A DNA stretch of 61,464 nt, taken from contig NZ_WKJD01000015.1 in the NCBI RefSeq assembly GCF_009674665.1, positions 1-61,464 of the forward strand, read 5' to 3'. Shown piece by piece: positions 36,168 through 45,370 of this stretch. Within the stretch, counting starts at the first letter, position 1, and each line of letters begins with the position of its first letter. The translations under genes and the position numbers were made by a program. This DNA comes from Agromyces kandeliae (GTDB lineage Bacteria; Actinomycetota; Actinomycetes; Actinomycetales; Microbacteriaceae). The notes under the pieces were generated by a model. The model saw only the letters and a program-made list of their open reading frames with translations, was not told where the DNA came from and searched no databases.

Positions 36168-36799
36168 CCGTCGTCGCCGTCATCGCCAAGGAGTGCCGGC
36201 CGGGTCGCGTGAAGACCAGGCTCACCCCGCCGTTCACGCCCGAGGAGGCAGCAGCGCTCGCCGCGGCCGCCCTCGACGACACGCTCGATGTCGTCGCCGC
36301 GCTCCCGGTCGACCGACGCGTGCTCTACTTCGACGGCGACGTCGTGCCCGACGCGGCATCCGGCTTCGACGTGCTCGCGCAGTCGACGGGCGATCTCGAC
36401 GAGCGGCTCGCGCACCTCTTCGACACGCTCGACGAACCGATGCTCCTCGTCGGAATGGACACGCCGCAGTTGACGGCCGAGCACGTCGCCGCGGCACTCG
36501 CGGTCGGCGACGAACGCGAGGCACCGGCAGACGCCTGGCTGGGCCCGGCCGCCGACGGCGGCTTCTGGGCGCTCGCCATGCGCGAGCCCGACGGCGGGGT
36601 GATCCGGGGCGTGCCGATGTCGCGCGACGACACCGGACGCCGTCAGCTTGAACGACTCGAGTCGGCCGGACTCGTCGTCGGCCTGCTCGACGAGCTCACC
36701 GACGTCGACACGGCGGACTCGGCGGCATCCGTCGCCCTGGCCGCGCCGCACACGCGGTTCGCGCGCCTGCATCGCACGCTCGCGGAAGGCCGGCGATGA
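36164..36799 (+). CDS. DUF2064 / TIGR04282-type glycosyltransferase-like protein
   Basis: A 211-residue protein of the DUF2064 family, a nucleotidyl/glycosyltransferase-like Rossmann fold. Motifs: VIAKECRPGRVKTRLTPPFT at the start (the K-x-x-x-V-K-T-R-L nucleotide site), VGMDTPQLTAEHV and GPAADGGFWALAM. Biochemical function is unproven in general. GTG start overlapping the GT2 stop by 4 bp, so the two proteins are probably translated in a fixed ratio. Confidence 0.75.
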   Translation: MTVVAVIAKECRPGRVKTRLTPPFTPEEAAALAAAALDDTLDVVAALPVDRRVLYFDGDVVPDAASGFDVLAQSTGDLDERLAHLFDTLDEPMLLVGMDTPQLTAEHVAAALAVGDEREAPADAWLGPAADGGFWALAMREPDGGVIRGVPMSRDDTGRRQLERLESAGLVVGLLDELTDVDTADSAASVALAAPHTRFARLHRTLAEGRR

Positions 36800-37641
36800 G
36801 CGCCCCGCCGCTCCGACCGGCGCCCGCGACGACCGCGCCCGCCGCACCGGGGCGCGGCGCACAGGGCGACGCGGACCCGCGGCGGCGCGGCCTGCCGCCC
36901 GAGCTCGTCGCCTTCGGCGCCGGCCGCGGAGAACCCTATGTCCGGCTCCTCGCCGGTCAGGACGCCTCGTCGCTGTCGCTTCGCGGCGCGGACGGCATCT
37001 CGCACCGACTCGACGCCGGCAGCTGGGTCCGCCCAGCGGGCGACGCGGACCTGACGGTGCTCGATCGGGCGACCGGCCCGCTCCTCGACGTGGGCTGCGG
37101 ACCCGGGCGGATGCTGCACGCGGCCGCTGCGCGCTCGATGCCCGCGCTCGGCATCGACGTCGTGCCGCACGCCGTCGACCGTGCGCGGCGGACGGGCGGG
37201 CTCGCGCTCCGGCGCTCGGTGTTCGACCGGCTTCCGCTCGAGGGACGATGGCAGAGCGTGCTGCTCATGGACGGCAACATCGGCATCGGCGGCGACCCGG
37301 CCGTGCTGCTGCGCCGCTGCGCGGAGCTCGTGACCGGCGGCGGCGAGGTGCTCGTCGAGGTCGACGCCGACGCCGACCTCGCCGTCGTCGGCCACTGCAC
37401 CCTGGTCGACGGACACGGCCTCGAGAGCGACCCCTTCCCCTGGGCCCGAGTCGGCTGGTCGGCCGCGGCCGCCCTCGCGACCGACGCCGGTCTCGTGGTC
37501 GCCGAGCACTGGGATGCCGCAGGGCGTCACTTCGTGCGCGCGTCGCGTTCGGCGCGGAGGACCGTCGTGCGCGAGACGCCGAGCGCGATCCCCGCGACCG
37601 CGAGCAGCACGGCCCAGATGACGGCGAGCGCGACGCCGTAG
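36796..37641 (+). CDS. Class I SAM-dependent methyltransferase
   Basis: A 281-residue methyltransferase with the SAM motif GPLLDVGCGPGRMLHAA, the acidic second motif ALGIDVVPHAV and VLLMDGNIGIGGDPAVLLRR later on. It ends the MTAP-SDR-GT2-DUF2064 operon. The last 38 residues are encoded opposite the end of the convergent membrane-protein gene and read as low-complexity Ser/Thr/Ala, so they are probably dispensable. Target unknown. Confidence 0.75.
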   Translation: MSAPPLRPAPATTAPAAPGRGAQGDADPRRRGLPPELVAFGAGRGEPYVRLLAGQDASSLSLRGADGISHRLDAGSWVRPAGDADLTVLDRATGPLLDVGCGPGRMLHAAAARSMPALGIDVVPHAVDRARRTGGLALRRSVFDRLPLEGRWQSVLLMDGNIGIGGDPAVLLRRCAELVTGGGEVLVEVDADADLAVVGHCTLVDGHGLESDPFPWARVGWSAAAALATDAGLVVAEHWDAAGRHFVRASRSARRTVVRETPSAIPATASSTAQMTASATP

Positions 37642-37970
37642 GACCCGACGAGGATCGTCGGATTCGGGTTGCCGATCATCGAGGCGACGAGCGCCGGCAC
37701 GGTGATCGCGGTCAGGATCGCGCCGACGACGAGTGCGGCCTGCGCGACCGCGACACCCCGATCCCCGACCCGGGTGCGCACGCGCGCCGCCCCGAGGCCG
37801 ACCGCGACGACGACGGGGGCCACGACGCCGTCGTGCAGCAGGATCGCGGCGCCGACCCAGACGGCGATGCCGAGCCAGCGCGACGGGGCGATCTCGGTCA
37901 GCACCAGGAACGCGCCGAAGGCGGCGAGTCCGAGCCCCACTCCGACCAGTGCCGTGCGCGCCGCCCTCAT
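37527..37970 (-). CDS. Small membrane protein, four predicted helices
   Basis: A 147-residue protein with hydrophobic segments near 6-27 (TALVGVGLGLAAFGAFLVLT), 33-60 (WLGIAVWVGAAILLHDGVVA), 77-100 (VAVAQAALVVGAILTAITVP) and 108-130 (LVGSYGVALAVIWAVLLAVA). The family is not recognised. It overlaps the upstream molybdopterin oxidase gene by 4 bp and so is probably a partner subunit. Its 3' 115 bp overlap the convergent methyltransferase gene. Confidence 0.7.
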   Translation of the reverse strand: MRAARTALVGVGLGLAAFGAFLVLTEIAPSRWLGIAVWVGAAILLHDGVVAPVVVAVGLGAARVRTRVGDRGVAVAQAALVVGAILTAITVPALVASMIGNPNPTILVGSYGVALAVIWAVLLAVAGIALGVSRTTVLRAERDARTK

Positions 37971-39157
37971 GCCGTCACCTCGATCCGTCGGAGCCACTTC
38001 GTCTGCATGACGCCCGGGCGCCCCGGAGCGATGACCCGAGCCGGGTAGCCGTGGTCGATGTCGAGCGTGCCGCCGTCGAGCTCCAGCGCGACGAGCGTCA
38101 GCGGGTCGCGGGCGTACTGCGGCGGCATCTCGGTGCGCGCGAACGCGCCGCGCTCCTGCAGGCTCTCGATCCGCAGCGGGGCCGACGGCTCGGGGGCCTC
38201 CGCCGCGTCGAGCAGGTCGACGAGGCGCACGCCGCGCCACGTGGCCGACTGGCTCCACCCCTCGACGCACGCGATCGGCAGCACCTCCTCGGCCTGCGGC
38301 AGGGCACGCAGGTCGTCGAGCGTGAAGTCGCGCGACCCGGCGGGGCTCGCGACCGTGAGCACCCAGTCCGGCGCGACCGCCGTCTCGGTCACGCCGGCCT
38401 GCGCGGCAGTGCGGTTGATCGGCAGCCCCTGCGGGCCGACGCCCATCCGCCGCGGAGCGAGCACGTTGAGCGGTGCCAGGGCCGGCACCGACTGTCCCGC
38501 GGTCAGCGCGACGGCGGATGCTCCTGCCGCGCCGACCGCGGCGAGGAATCCGCGACGCGACACGAACCGGCCCGTGGCATCCGCCCGATCGCCCCGCGGC
38601 CGCCGCCAGACGCGGGCGATCACCGGGAGCTTCACGCCGAGGTGGATCGCCAGCGCGCCGATGAGCACCCATGCCAGCGCGAAGTGCGTCGCGCGGAACG
38701 GGAACGGGAACGCGTACCACTGCACCAGGTTCATGAGCCCGATGGTCACCTCGACGAGCGAGACGCCGACGAGCACCGCGATCGACGCGCGCTCCAGGAA
38801 GTGGCCCACCGACCTCACGGGCGGCCACGTGAACAGCCGCGGGTAGACCGTCCACAGCTTGGCGAGCAGGAGCGGCACCGCAGCGGTGCCCGAGATGACG
38901 TGCAGGCCCTGGGTGAACCGGAAGAGCTCCACGGGACGCGTCGGCATCGGCAGCCACGGGAGCGGGTCCTGCAGCAGGTGGCTGTAGACGCCCGTGCCGA
39001 AGCAGATGAGGAACGCGGCGCCGAGCAGTCGGCCCACCACGACCGTCGTGCGCGCCGACTTCACGGGCGGGTCGGATGCCGCGTCGTGCGCGGCGCCCAT
39101 GAGCGGCTCGAGTCGTTCCGCGATCCGGGCAGAGGCGCGTTCGGTGAAGCCGGCCAT
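37967..39157 (-). CDS. Cytochrome b561-like membrane domain fused to sulfite-oxidase-type molybdopterin domain
   Basis: A 396-residue protein. Residues 38-182 hold four membrane helices with His residues placed as heme ligands (GVYSHLLQD, GLHVISG, RATHFALAW, AIHLGVKL). Residues 199-225 are a twin-arginine-like segment SRRGFLAAVGAAGASAVALT followed by the sulfite-oxidase/YedY-like molybdopterin fold, whose metal-binding Cys is Cys297 in PIACVEGWSQSATWRGV. The soluble domain should therefore face outward and be fed with cofactor already inserted. It would pass electrons between the membrane pool and an unknown external substrate. Its divergent neighbour starts 170 bp away. Confidence 0.85.
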   Translation of the reverse strand: MAGFTERASARIAERLEPLMGAAHDAASDPPVKSARTTVVVGRLLGAAFLICFGTGVYSHLLQDPLPWLPMPTRPVELFRFTQGLHVISGTAAVPLLLAKLWTVYPRLFTWPPVRSVGHFLERASIAVLVGVSLVEVTIGLMNLVQWYAFPFPFRATHFALAWVLIGALAIHLGVKLPVIARVWRRPRGDRADATGRFVSRRGFLAAVGAAGASAVALTAGQSVPALAPLNVLAPRRMGVGPQGLPINRTAAQAGVTETAVAPDWVLTVASPAGSRDFTLDDLRALPQAEEVLPIACVEGWSQSATWRGVRLVDLLDAAEAPEPSAPLRIESLQERGAFARTEMPPQYARDPLTLVALELDGGTLDIDHGYPARVIAPGRPGVMQTKWLRRIEVTA

Positions 39158-39191
39158 GCTCCCAGTCGACCACCGTGGCGCGCCGGATGCG

Positions 39192-39207
39192 AGGGGTGGA
39201 CCTTACG
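39192..39207 (-). promoter_or_regulatory. CGTAAG...GTCCACCCCT promoter element, minus copy
   Basis: On the minus strand CGTAAGGTCCACCCCT; CGTAAG begins 50 nt, and the CCCCT end lies 34 nt, before the ATG of the molybdopterin oxidase gene at 39157. Mirror image of 39276-39293. Confidence 0.5.
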
Positions 39208-39275
39208 GTTCGCGGACGCCCGCCCGGTCGACGGGGCCACGGGCCCGGGTTCGGCCACGTTCGGGTTCCGGGCTT

Positions 39276-39293
39276 CGTAAGAAGTCCACCCCT
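39276..39293 (+). promoter_or_regulatory. CGTAAG...GTCCACCCCT promoter element, plus copy
   Basis: CGTAAGAAGTCCACCCCT; CGTAAG begins 52 nt and the CCCCT end lies 34 nt before the GTG start at 39328. The ten bases AGGGGTGGAC / GTCCACCCCT of the two copies are perfect inverted repeats. Confidence 0.5.
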
Positions 39294-39315
39294 GCCCGGG
39301 TGGGCGGTGGCTCCG

Positions 39316-39321
39316 TAGTCT
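39316..39321 (+). promoter_or_regulatory. -10 box of a leaderless start (TAGTCT)
   Basis: TAGTCT ends 6 nt before the GTG at 39328. Confidence 0.45.
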
Positions 39322-39327
39322 CGGAGG

Positions 39328-40746
<1,419 letters not shown>

Positions 40747-40764
40747 GGCCCGCCGCGCATCCCG

Positions 40765-41550
40765 TCAGCGACGCTCCTCTGCGACCGCGTTGCCGCCGTC
40801 GACCGCGATCAGCTGACCGGTGACGTACGACGCGCCGGGGCTGGCCAGCCACGCGATCGTCGATGCGACCTCGTCGGGCCGGCCGCTGCGCCCGACCGGC
40901 ACGAGCAGGCCCTCCTCGGCCTCGCTCGGGAGCTGGCTCGCGGTCGCGATCCAGCCCGGCGCCACGGCGTTCGCGGTGATGCCCGAGAGCGCCTCGTCGA
41001 CGGCGAGCGCACGGACGTACCCGAGCATGCCCGCCTTCGCGGTCGCGTAGCCGACGTCGCCGCGCGAGGCCATGAGCGGGCCCGACACGCTCGAGACGCA
41101 GACCACCCGCCCCCAGCCGGCCTCGCGCATGCCGGGCAGCATCGCCCGCGTCAGCAGGAACGCCGTGGTGAGGTTCATCGAGAGGCTCGCGTTCCAGTCG
41201 CCGAGCGTCATGGTCGCGTCGCCGTGCAGCATCTCGGGATCGCCGGTCGCGATCATCCCGGCGTTGTTCACGACGATGGTGGGGCGGATGCCCCCTGCCG
41301 CGAGCTCCGCGGCGAGGTCGTCCACGTGCTCCTCGAGGTCGAGGCGCGCGGTCAGCCCGACGGCGGTGACACCGAGCCGGCGGAGCTCCTCGGCCCGCTC
41401 GTGCACGCGTTCGCTCGTCGCCGTCAGCACGATGCCCGCGCCGAGCTCGCCGAGCGCCTTCGCGGTCGCGAAGCCGATGCCCTCGGGGCTGCCGGCGCCG
41501 CTCACGATCGCGACGCGTCCGTCGAGGTTCCAGGCCGCGGGAAGGGTCAT
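40765..41550 (-). CDS. Short-chain dehydrogenase/reductase
   Basis: A 261-residue classical SDR: VAIVSGAGSPEGIGFATAKA (a variant of the TGxxxGxG loop), VVNNAGMIATGD, catalytic Ser in CVSSVSGPL and YATAKAGMLGYVRAL with Tyr and Lys, ending YVTGQLIAVDGGNAV. FabG-like alcohol/ketone oxidoreductase with unknown substrate. A TAGGAT box lies 6 nt before the ATG. Confidence 0.85.
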   Translation of the reverse strand: MTLPAAWNLDGRVAIVSGAGSPEGIGFATAKALGELGAGIVLTATSERVHERAEELRRLGVTAVGLTARLDLEEHVDDLAAELAAGGIRPTIVVNNAGMIATGDPEMLHGDATMTLGDWNASLSMNLTTAFLLTRAMLPGMREAGWGRVVCVSSVSGPLMASRGDVGYATAKAGMLGYVRALAVDEALSGITANAVAPGWIATASQLPSEAEEGLLVPVGRSGRPDEVASTIAWLASPGASYVTGQLIAVDGGNAVAEERR

Positions 41551-41556
41551 GGCGTC

Positions 41557-41562
41557 ATCCTA
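41557..41562 (-). promoter_or_regulatory. -10 box of a leaderless start (TAGGAT)
   Basis: Minus-strand TAGGAT, 6 nt before the ATG at 41550. Confidence 0.55.
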
Positions 41563-41626
41563 GGCACGGGTGCGCGACCTCCGGCAGTGGGCGCGGGCCG
41601 TTCGCGCGTCGCGTGGCGCGACCGGC

Positions 41627-42661
41627 TCAGTCGATCGGGACCACGCAGGACGGCGCGGTGAGCTCGAGGACGCGTCGGGTCGCGCCCGTGACGAGGTCGA
41701 CCTCGACGAGCGCGTCGCCGAGCTGCGCCGCGACCGCGACCGTGCGGTCGTCGAGGTGGGCGTGGTGGCGGGGCCAGGCGGCGCCGACGGCGTGCTCGGA
41801 TGCGAGGCGCGGGCGAGCGGCATCCGTCGCGTCGAAGACGCTGACGGTGTCGCGACCGCGTACGAGCGCCGTCAGCAGCCGGCCCGACGGCGCGTGGTCG
41901 AGGTGCGAGGGCTGCACGACGTCGTCGGCACGGGTCGCGGTGCGACCCACGGTCGGCGTCGAGCTCGCCGGCCGGAACGACGTCGCGTCGACCTCGAACG
42001 TGTGCAGGTCGCCGTCGAGTTCGCCGACCACGTGCAGCAGGCCGCCGCGGACGACCATGTGCCGGGGCCCGGACCCGGCCGGGACGTCGAGGGTCCGCGT
42101 GATCCGGAGGACCGGCCGGCCGCCATCGCCGCGGTCGACGGCGAACTCGTGGATCGCGTCGCCGCCGAGGTTGCTCACCACGTGGGTGCCCCAGGGCGTC
42201 GCGACGACCTCGTGCGCGTGCGGGCCCGCCTGGCGGTCCGGGACGGGTCCGCCTCCGGCCGGCAGCGGCAGCGTGACCGGCGCGCCGAGCGCCCCGGCGT
42301 CGTCGACCGGCACGGCCGTGATCGACCCCGACGTGTAGTTGGCCACGAGGACCACGCCCAGGTGCATCGCCGCCACGACGTGGCACGGGTCGGCCTCGCC
42401 GTGCTCGACGACGTCGATCGGCGTGATCGCGTCGCCGTCCAGCCGGAAGCTCGCCACGGAACCGGAGGCGTCCTCGAACACGGCGAACGCCAGGTCGCCG
42501 GATCGTGCGACGAACGACGGATTGGAGGCCGTCGCCGAGGTCACGATCCGCCAGTCCCCGTCGGCCGAGCGCTCCGCGAGGTGCACCGAGGGCGCCGGTC
42601 CGTCGGGCGTGTACGACCCGAGGAGGAATCGGCGATGGTGGGCATCGAGGCGCTCGGGCAT
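41627..42661 (-). CDS. Lactonase-family seven-bladed propeller (Pgl/YbhE-like)
   Basis: A 344-residue beta-propeller related to 6-phosphogluconolactonase YbhE. Repeating blade elements are visible (NPSFVARSGDLAFAVFED, CHVVAAMHLGVVLVANY, GPHAHEVVATPWGTHVVSNL, GSGPRHMVVRGGLLHVVGEL) with the His-rich substrate face typical of the family. It would hydrolyse a sugar lactone. It is 3 bp behind lldD on the same strand but has its own TAGGGT box inside the end of lldD. Confidence 0.8.
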   Translation of the reverse strand: MPERLDAHHRRFLLGSYTPDGPAPSVHLAERSADGDWRIVTSATASNPSFVARSGDLAFAVFEDASGSVASFRLDGDAITPIDVVEHGEADPCHVVAAMHLGVVLVANYTSGSITAVPVDDAGALGAPVTLPLPAGGGPVPDRQAGPHAHEVVATPWGTHVVSNLGGDAIHEFAVDRGDGGRPVLRITRTLDVPAGSGPRHMVVRGGLLHVVGELDGDLHTFEVDATSFRPASSTPTVGRTATRADDVVQPSHLDHAPSGRLLTALVRGRDTVSVFDATDAARPRLASEHAVGAAWPRHHAHLDDRTVAVAAQLGDALVEVDLVTGATRRVLELTAPSCVVPID

Positions 42662-42664
42662 GGA

Positions 42665-43951
42665 TCAGACCCTAGTCGGCATCCGATCCGCCGCCTGTTC
42701 GGCCGCCGCGGCGACCGGTCGCGCGACCGGCACCAGGCGCGTGAGCTGGGTGACGTGCTTCGGCGTCAGCTCGTCGAGCGTCGCGACCTCGAGGAGCTTC
42801 ATCGTGCGGACGATCTCGTTCCGCAGGATCTCGATCGTCTTGTCGACGCCGCGGCGGCCGCCGGCCATCAGGCCGTACAGGTACGCGCGGCCGACCAGGG
42901 TGAAGCGCGCGCCGAGCGCGATCGAGGCGACGATGTCGGCGCCCGACATGATGCCCGTGTCGACATGCACCTCCATGTCGCTGCCGACCTCGCGCACGAC
43001 GTCGGGCAGCAGGAGGAACGGCACGGGGGCGCGGTCGAGCTGGCGTCCGCCGTGGTTGGAGAGTACGACGCCGTCGACCCCGCGGTCGGCGAGGAGCTTC
43101 GCGTCTTCAACGGTCTGCACGCCCTTGACGACGATCTTCCCCGGCCAGATGCCGCGGATGACGTCGAGGTCGTCGAACGAGATCGTCGGGTCCATCGCCG
43201 AGTCGAGGAGCTCGCCGACCGTGCCGCCGGTCGAGGACAGCGAGGCGAACTCGAGCTTCGGCGTGGTGAGGAAGTTGATCCACCACGCCGGACGGGGGAT
43301 GGCGTTGACCACGGTGCCGAGCGTCAGCTGCGGCGGGATCGAGAAGCCGTTGCGCTTGTCGCGCAGGCGGGCGCCGGCGACCGGCGTGTCGACCGTGAAG
43401 AACAGCGTGTCGAAGCCGGCCGCGGCCGCGCGCTCTGCGAGGCCGTAGGAGATCTCGCGTTGCTTCATGACGTAGAGCTGGAACCAGTTGCGGCCGTTCG
43501 GGTTGGCGGCCTTCACGCCCTCGATCGAGGTCGTGCCGAGCGTCGACAGCGTGAAGGGGATGCCCGCGGCGCCCGCCGCACCGGCGCCCGCTTCCTCTCC
43601 CTCGGTCTGCATCATGCGCGTGAAGCCCGTCGGCGCGATGCCGAACGGCAGGGCGCTGGGTCCGCCGAGCACCTCGCGGCTCGTGTCGACCTCGGGCACG
43701 TTCCGCAGGATCGACGGGTGGAACTCGATGTCGAGGAACGCCTGGCGTGCCCGGGCGAGTGAGATCTCGGCCTCGGCAGAGCCCTCGGTGTAGTCGAACG
43801 GCGCCTTCGGCGTGCGGCGCTTGGCGATCGCGCGCAGGTCGCCGATCGTGAGCGCCTTCTCGAGTCGGCGGTCGGTCGGGTTCAGGGTCGGCGTCTTGAA
43901 CTTCATGAGCTCGGCGAGCTCGCGGGGCTTCGGCAACTGGCGCTGGACCAT
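42665..43951 (-). CDS. lldD: FMN-dependent L-lactate dehydrogenase (alpha-hydroxy-acid oxidase family)
   Basis: A 428-residue FMN TIM-barrel enzyme. Marks: [40 protein letters not shown], the lysine of [20 protein letters not shown] and the catalytic block [15 protein letters not shown] with its His and Arg. It oxidises L-lactate (or a similar 2-hydroxy acid) to the keto acid, feeding electrons to the membrane. Directly downstream (15 bp) of the GntR gene, whose promoter holds two operators. Confidence 0.9.
   Translation of the reverse strand: MVQRQLPKPRELAELMKFKTPTLNPTDRRLEKALTIGDLRAIAKRRTPKAPFDYTEGSAEAEISLARARQAFLDIEFHPSILRNVPEVDTSREVLGGPSALPFGIAPTGFTRMMQTEGEEAGAGAAGAAGIPFTLSTLGTTSIEGVKAANPNGRNWFQLYVMKQREISYGLAERAAAAGFDTLFFTVDTPVAGARLRDKRNGFSIPPQLTLGTVVNAIPRPAWWINFLTTPKLEFASLSSTGGTVGELLDSAMDPTISFDDLDVIRGIWPGKIVVKGVQTVEDAKLLADRGVDGVVLSNHGGRQLDRAPVPFLLLPDVVREVGSDMEVHVDTGIMSGADIVASIALGARFTLVGRAYLYGLMAGGRRGVDKTIEILRNEIVRTMKLLEVATLDELTPKHVTQLTRLVPVARPVAAAAEQAADRMPTRV
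42669..42674 (-). promoter_or_regulatory. -10 box of a leaderless start (TAGGGT), within lldD end
   Basis: Minus-strand TAGGGT, 7 nt before the ATG at 42661 and inside the last codons of lldD. Confidence 0.5.
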
Positions 43952-43966
43952 GCTGGTGCTCTCTTC

Positions 43967-44698
43967 CTACGGGAGGTCGGGGTCGGGTGAGATCTCGGCG
44001 TAGTAGCCCGAGATGTGGTCGTTGATGCGGGTGCGCGCGGCCGTGGCATCCGCTGCCCGGATCGCGTCGAGCACGCCGCGGTGCTCGGAGCGCAGTCGCG
44101 CCGACGTGACGGCCCAGTCGGCGATGCGTCCGTGCCCGGCCAGCGCGTAGCCCTCGATGCCGCTGCGCAGGCCCGCCATGGTCGCGGTGACGACCTGGTT
44201 GCCGGATGCCTCGGCCAGGGCGAGGTGGAAGGCGGCGTCGAGCGCGAGGAACTCGGCCGGGTCGAGGGCGGGGTCGTCCATGGCGTCGAGCAGCCGCTCG
44301 GCGGACGAGAGGTCGGGGGCGGATGCCGTGGCCAGGTCGCCGGCGACGTGCGTCTCGAGGAGCAGCCGCGTCGCGACGATGTCGTCGACCGGGAAGCCGC
44401 TCGCGGCGACCTGCAGCCGCATGAGGGCGCTCATGCCGCCGCCGGGCGTGGCGATGATGATCGCGCCCGCGTTCGGCCCCGAGCCCGCGTGCGTGCGGAC
44501 GAGGCCGAGCACCTCGAGCACGCGCAGCGCCTCGCGCACGCTCGACCGGCCGACGCCGAGGTCGGTCGCGAGCTGGCGCTCACCCGGCAGGCGGTCGCCC
44601 GGGGCGAGGTCGCCGTCGAGCAGCTTGCGCTCGACGTGCTCGAGCACGGCCTGCCAGGCGCGGGGCTCGATGGATCGAGCCGATGCCCCGTCGCCCAT
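43967..44698 (-). CDS. lldR: GntR-family (FadR/LldR type) regulator of the lactate locus
   Basis: A 243-residue FadR-type regulator: winged helix with LPGERQLATDLGVGRSSVRE and LRVLEVLGLVRTHAGSG, then the helical FCD ligand domain (FLALDAAFHLALAEASGN and, near the end, SEHRGVLDAIRAADATAART) with the Asp/His metal-binding pattern. It is the first gene of the unit with lldD and most likely responds to lactate. The start at 44698 has AGGAG 8 nt upstream; longer readings cross its own operators. Confidence 0.85.
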   Translation of the reverse strand: MGDGASARSIEPRAWQAVLEHVERKLLDGDLAPGDRLPGERQLATDLGVGRSSVREALRVLEVLGLVRTHAGSGPNAGAIIIATPGGGMSALMRLQVAASGFPVDDIVATRLLLETHVAGDLATASAPDLSSAERLLDAMDDPALDPAEFLALDAAFHLALAEASGNQVVTATMAGLRSGIEGYALAGHGRIADWAVTSARLRSEHRGVLDAIRAADATAARTRINDHISGYYAEISPDPDLP

Positions 44699-44743
44699 GC
44701 CATCTCCTCGCGCGCGTCCGGGCGGCGGCGCCGCCCGGATGTG

Positions 44744-44779
44744 TGGTCTGACCATAGAGTAGCAGATGTGGTCAGACCA
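44744..44779 (-). promoter_or_regulatory. Twin GntR operators flanking a -10 box
   Basis: Palindromes TGGTCTGACCA (44744-44754) and TGGTCAGACCA (44769-44779), 25 bp apart centre to centre, match the TNGTNNNACNA sites of FadR/LldR-type regulators. A minus-strand TACTCT (44756-44761) lies between them, so the regulator would block its own promoter and hence lldD. Confidence 0.75.
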
Positions 44780-44840
44780 CAGCCGGACGTGGGGCCTTTG
44801 GTCACTGGCCGAGCCGGGCCGAGTGCGCGACGCTTGGGGC

Positions 44841-45317
44841 ATGAGCGGATACGCCGACCCGGAACGACCGCAGGAGCGCCTGAGCGACGCCGAGCGCGAG
44901 GAGGCCGTCGGTCATCTCATGACGGCGCAGTCCGAGGGCCGCCTGACGATGGCCGAGCTCTCGGACCGATCCGCCTCGGCGCGCGCCGCCGTGACCCGCG
45001 GCGACCTCGCGCCGCTGTTCGCGGACCTGCCCGCGGCCGCACCACGACCCGCCGCCCCGACCGTGTCGGAGCCACCCCTGACCTGGGCGCCCGTCCCCGA
45101 GCCGACGGCGCCGATGGGACGACGCTCCCGAGCCCTCGGCGGTCGGGTCGGCGACACGATCATGGCGCTCTCGCCCTTCATCGCACTGCTGCTGTTCTTC
45201 GGGTTCGGCTTCTGGGTGCCGGGCGGGTTCACCTGGTCGTGGCTGTTCTTCTTCCTCATCCCGATCGCGGGCATCATCGTCTACGGCGGTGGATCGGCGA
45301 AGGAACGCGACCGCTGA
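44841..45317 (+). CDS. DUF1707 domain membrane protein
   Basis: A 158-residue protein. Residues 12-65 are a DUF1707 (SHOCT-like) domain, RLSDAEREEAVGHLMTAQSE with GRLTMAELSDRSASARAAVT and DLAPLFADLP. Two membrane helices follow near 110-130 (ALSPFIALLLFFGFGFWV) and 133-152 (WSWLFFFLIPIAGIIVYG). Such proteins are frequent in actinobacteria; function unknown. Divergent from the GntR gene, whose operators may also affect it. Confidence 0.8.
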   Translation: MSGYADPERPQERLSDAEREEAVGHLMTAQSEGRLTMAELSDRSASARAAVTRGDLAPLFADLPAAAPRPAAPTVSEPPLTWAPVPEPTAPMGRRSRALGGRVGDTIMALSPFIALLLFFGFGFWVPGGFTWSWLFFFLIPIAGIIVYGGGSAKERDR

Positions 45318-45324
45318 ACGGAGT

Positions 45325-45370
45325 GCTGACCGGAACCAGGGACAGGCGCGAACGCGCGGTTCCGGTCAGC
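45325..45370. terminator. 13-bp perfect hairpin between convergent genes
   Basis: Arms GCTGACCGGAACC (45325-45337) and GGTTCCGGTCAGC (45358-45370) with an inner GCGC/GCGC stem; the right arm includes the stop codon of the NYN gene. Likely bidirectional terminator. Confidence 0.6.

Noticed and set aside
39192..39293. Inverted repeat read as a MITE or insertion-sequence end
   Set aside because: Equal 34-nt distances to both start codons and a related element before the MTAP operon fit regulatory sites better; no target duplication seen.
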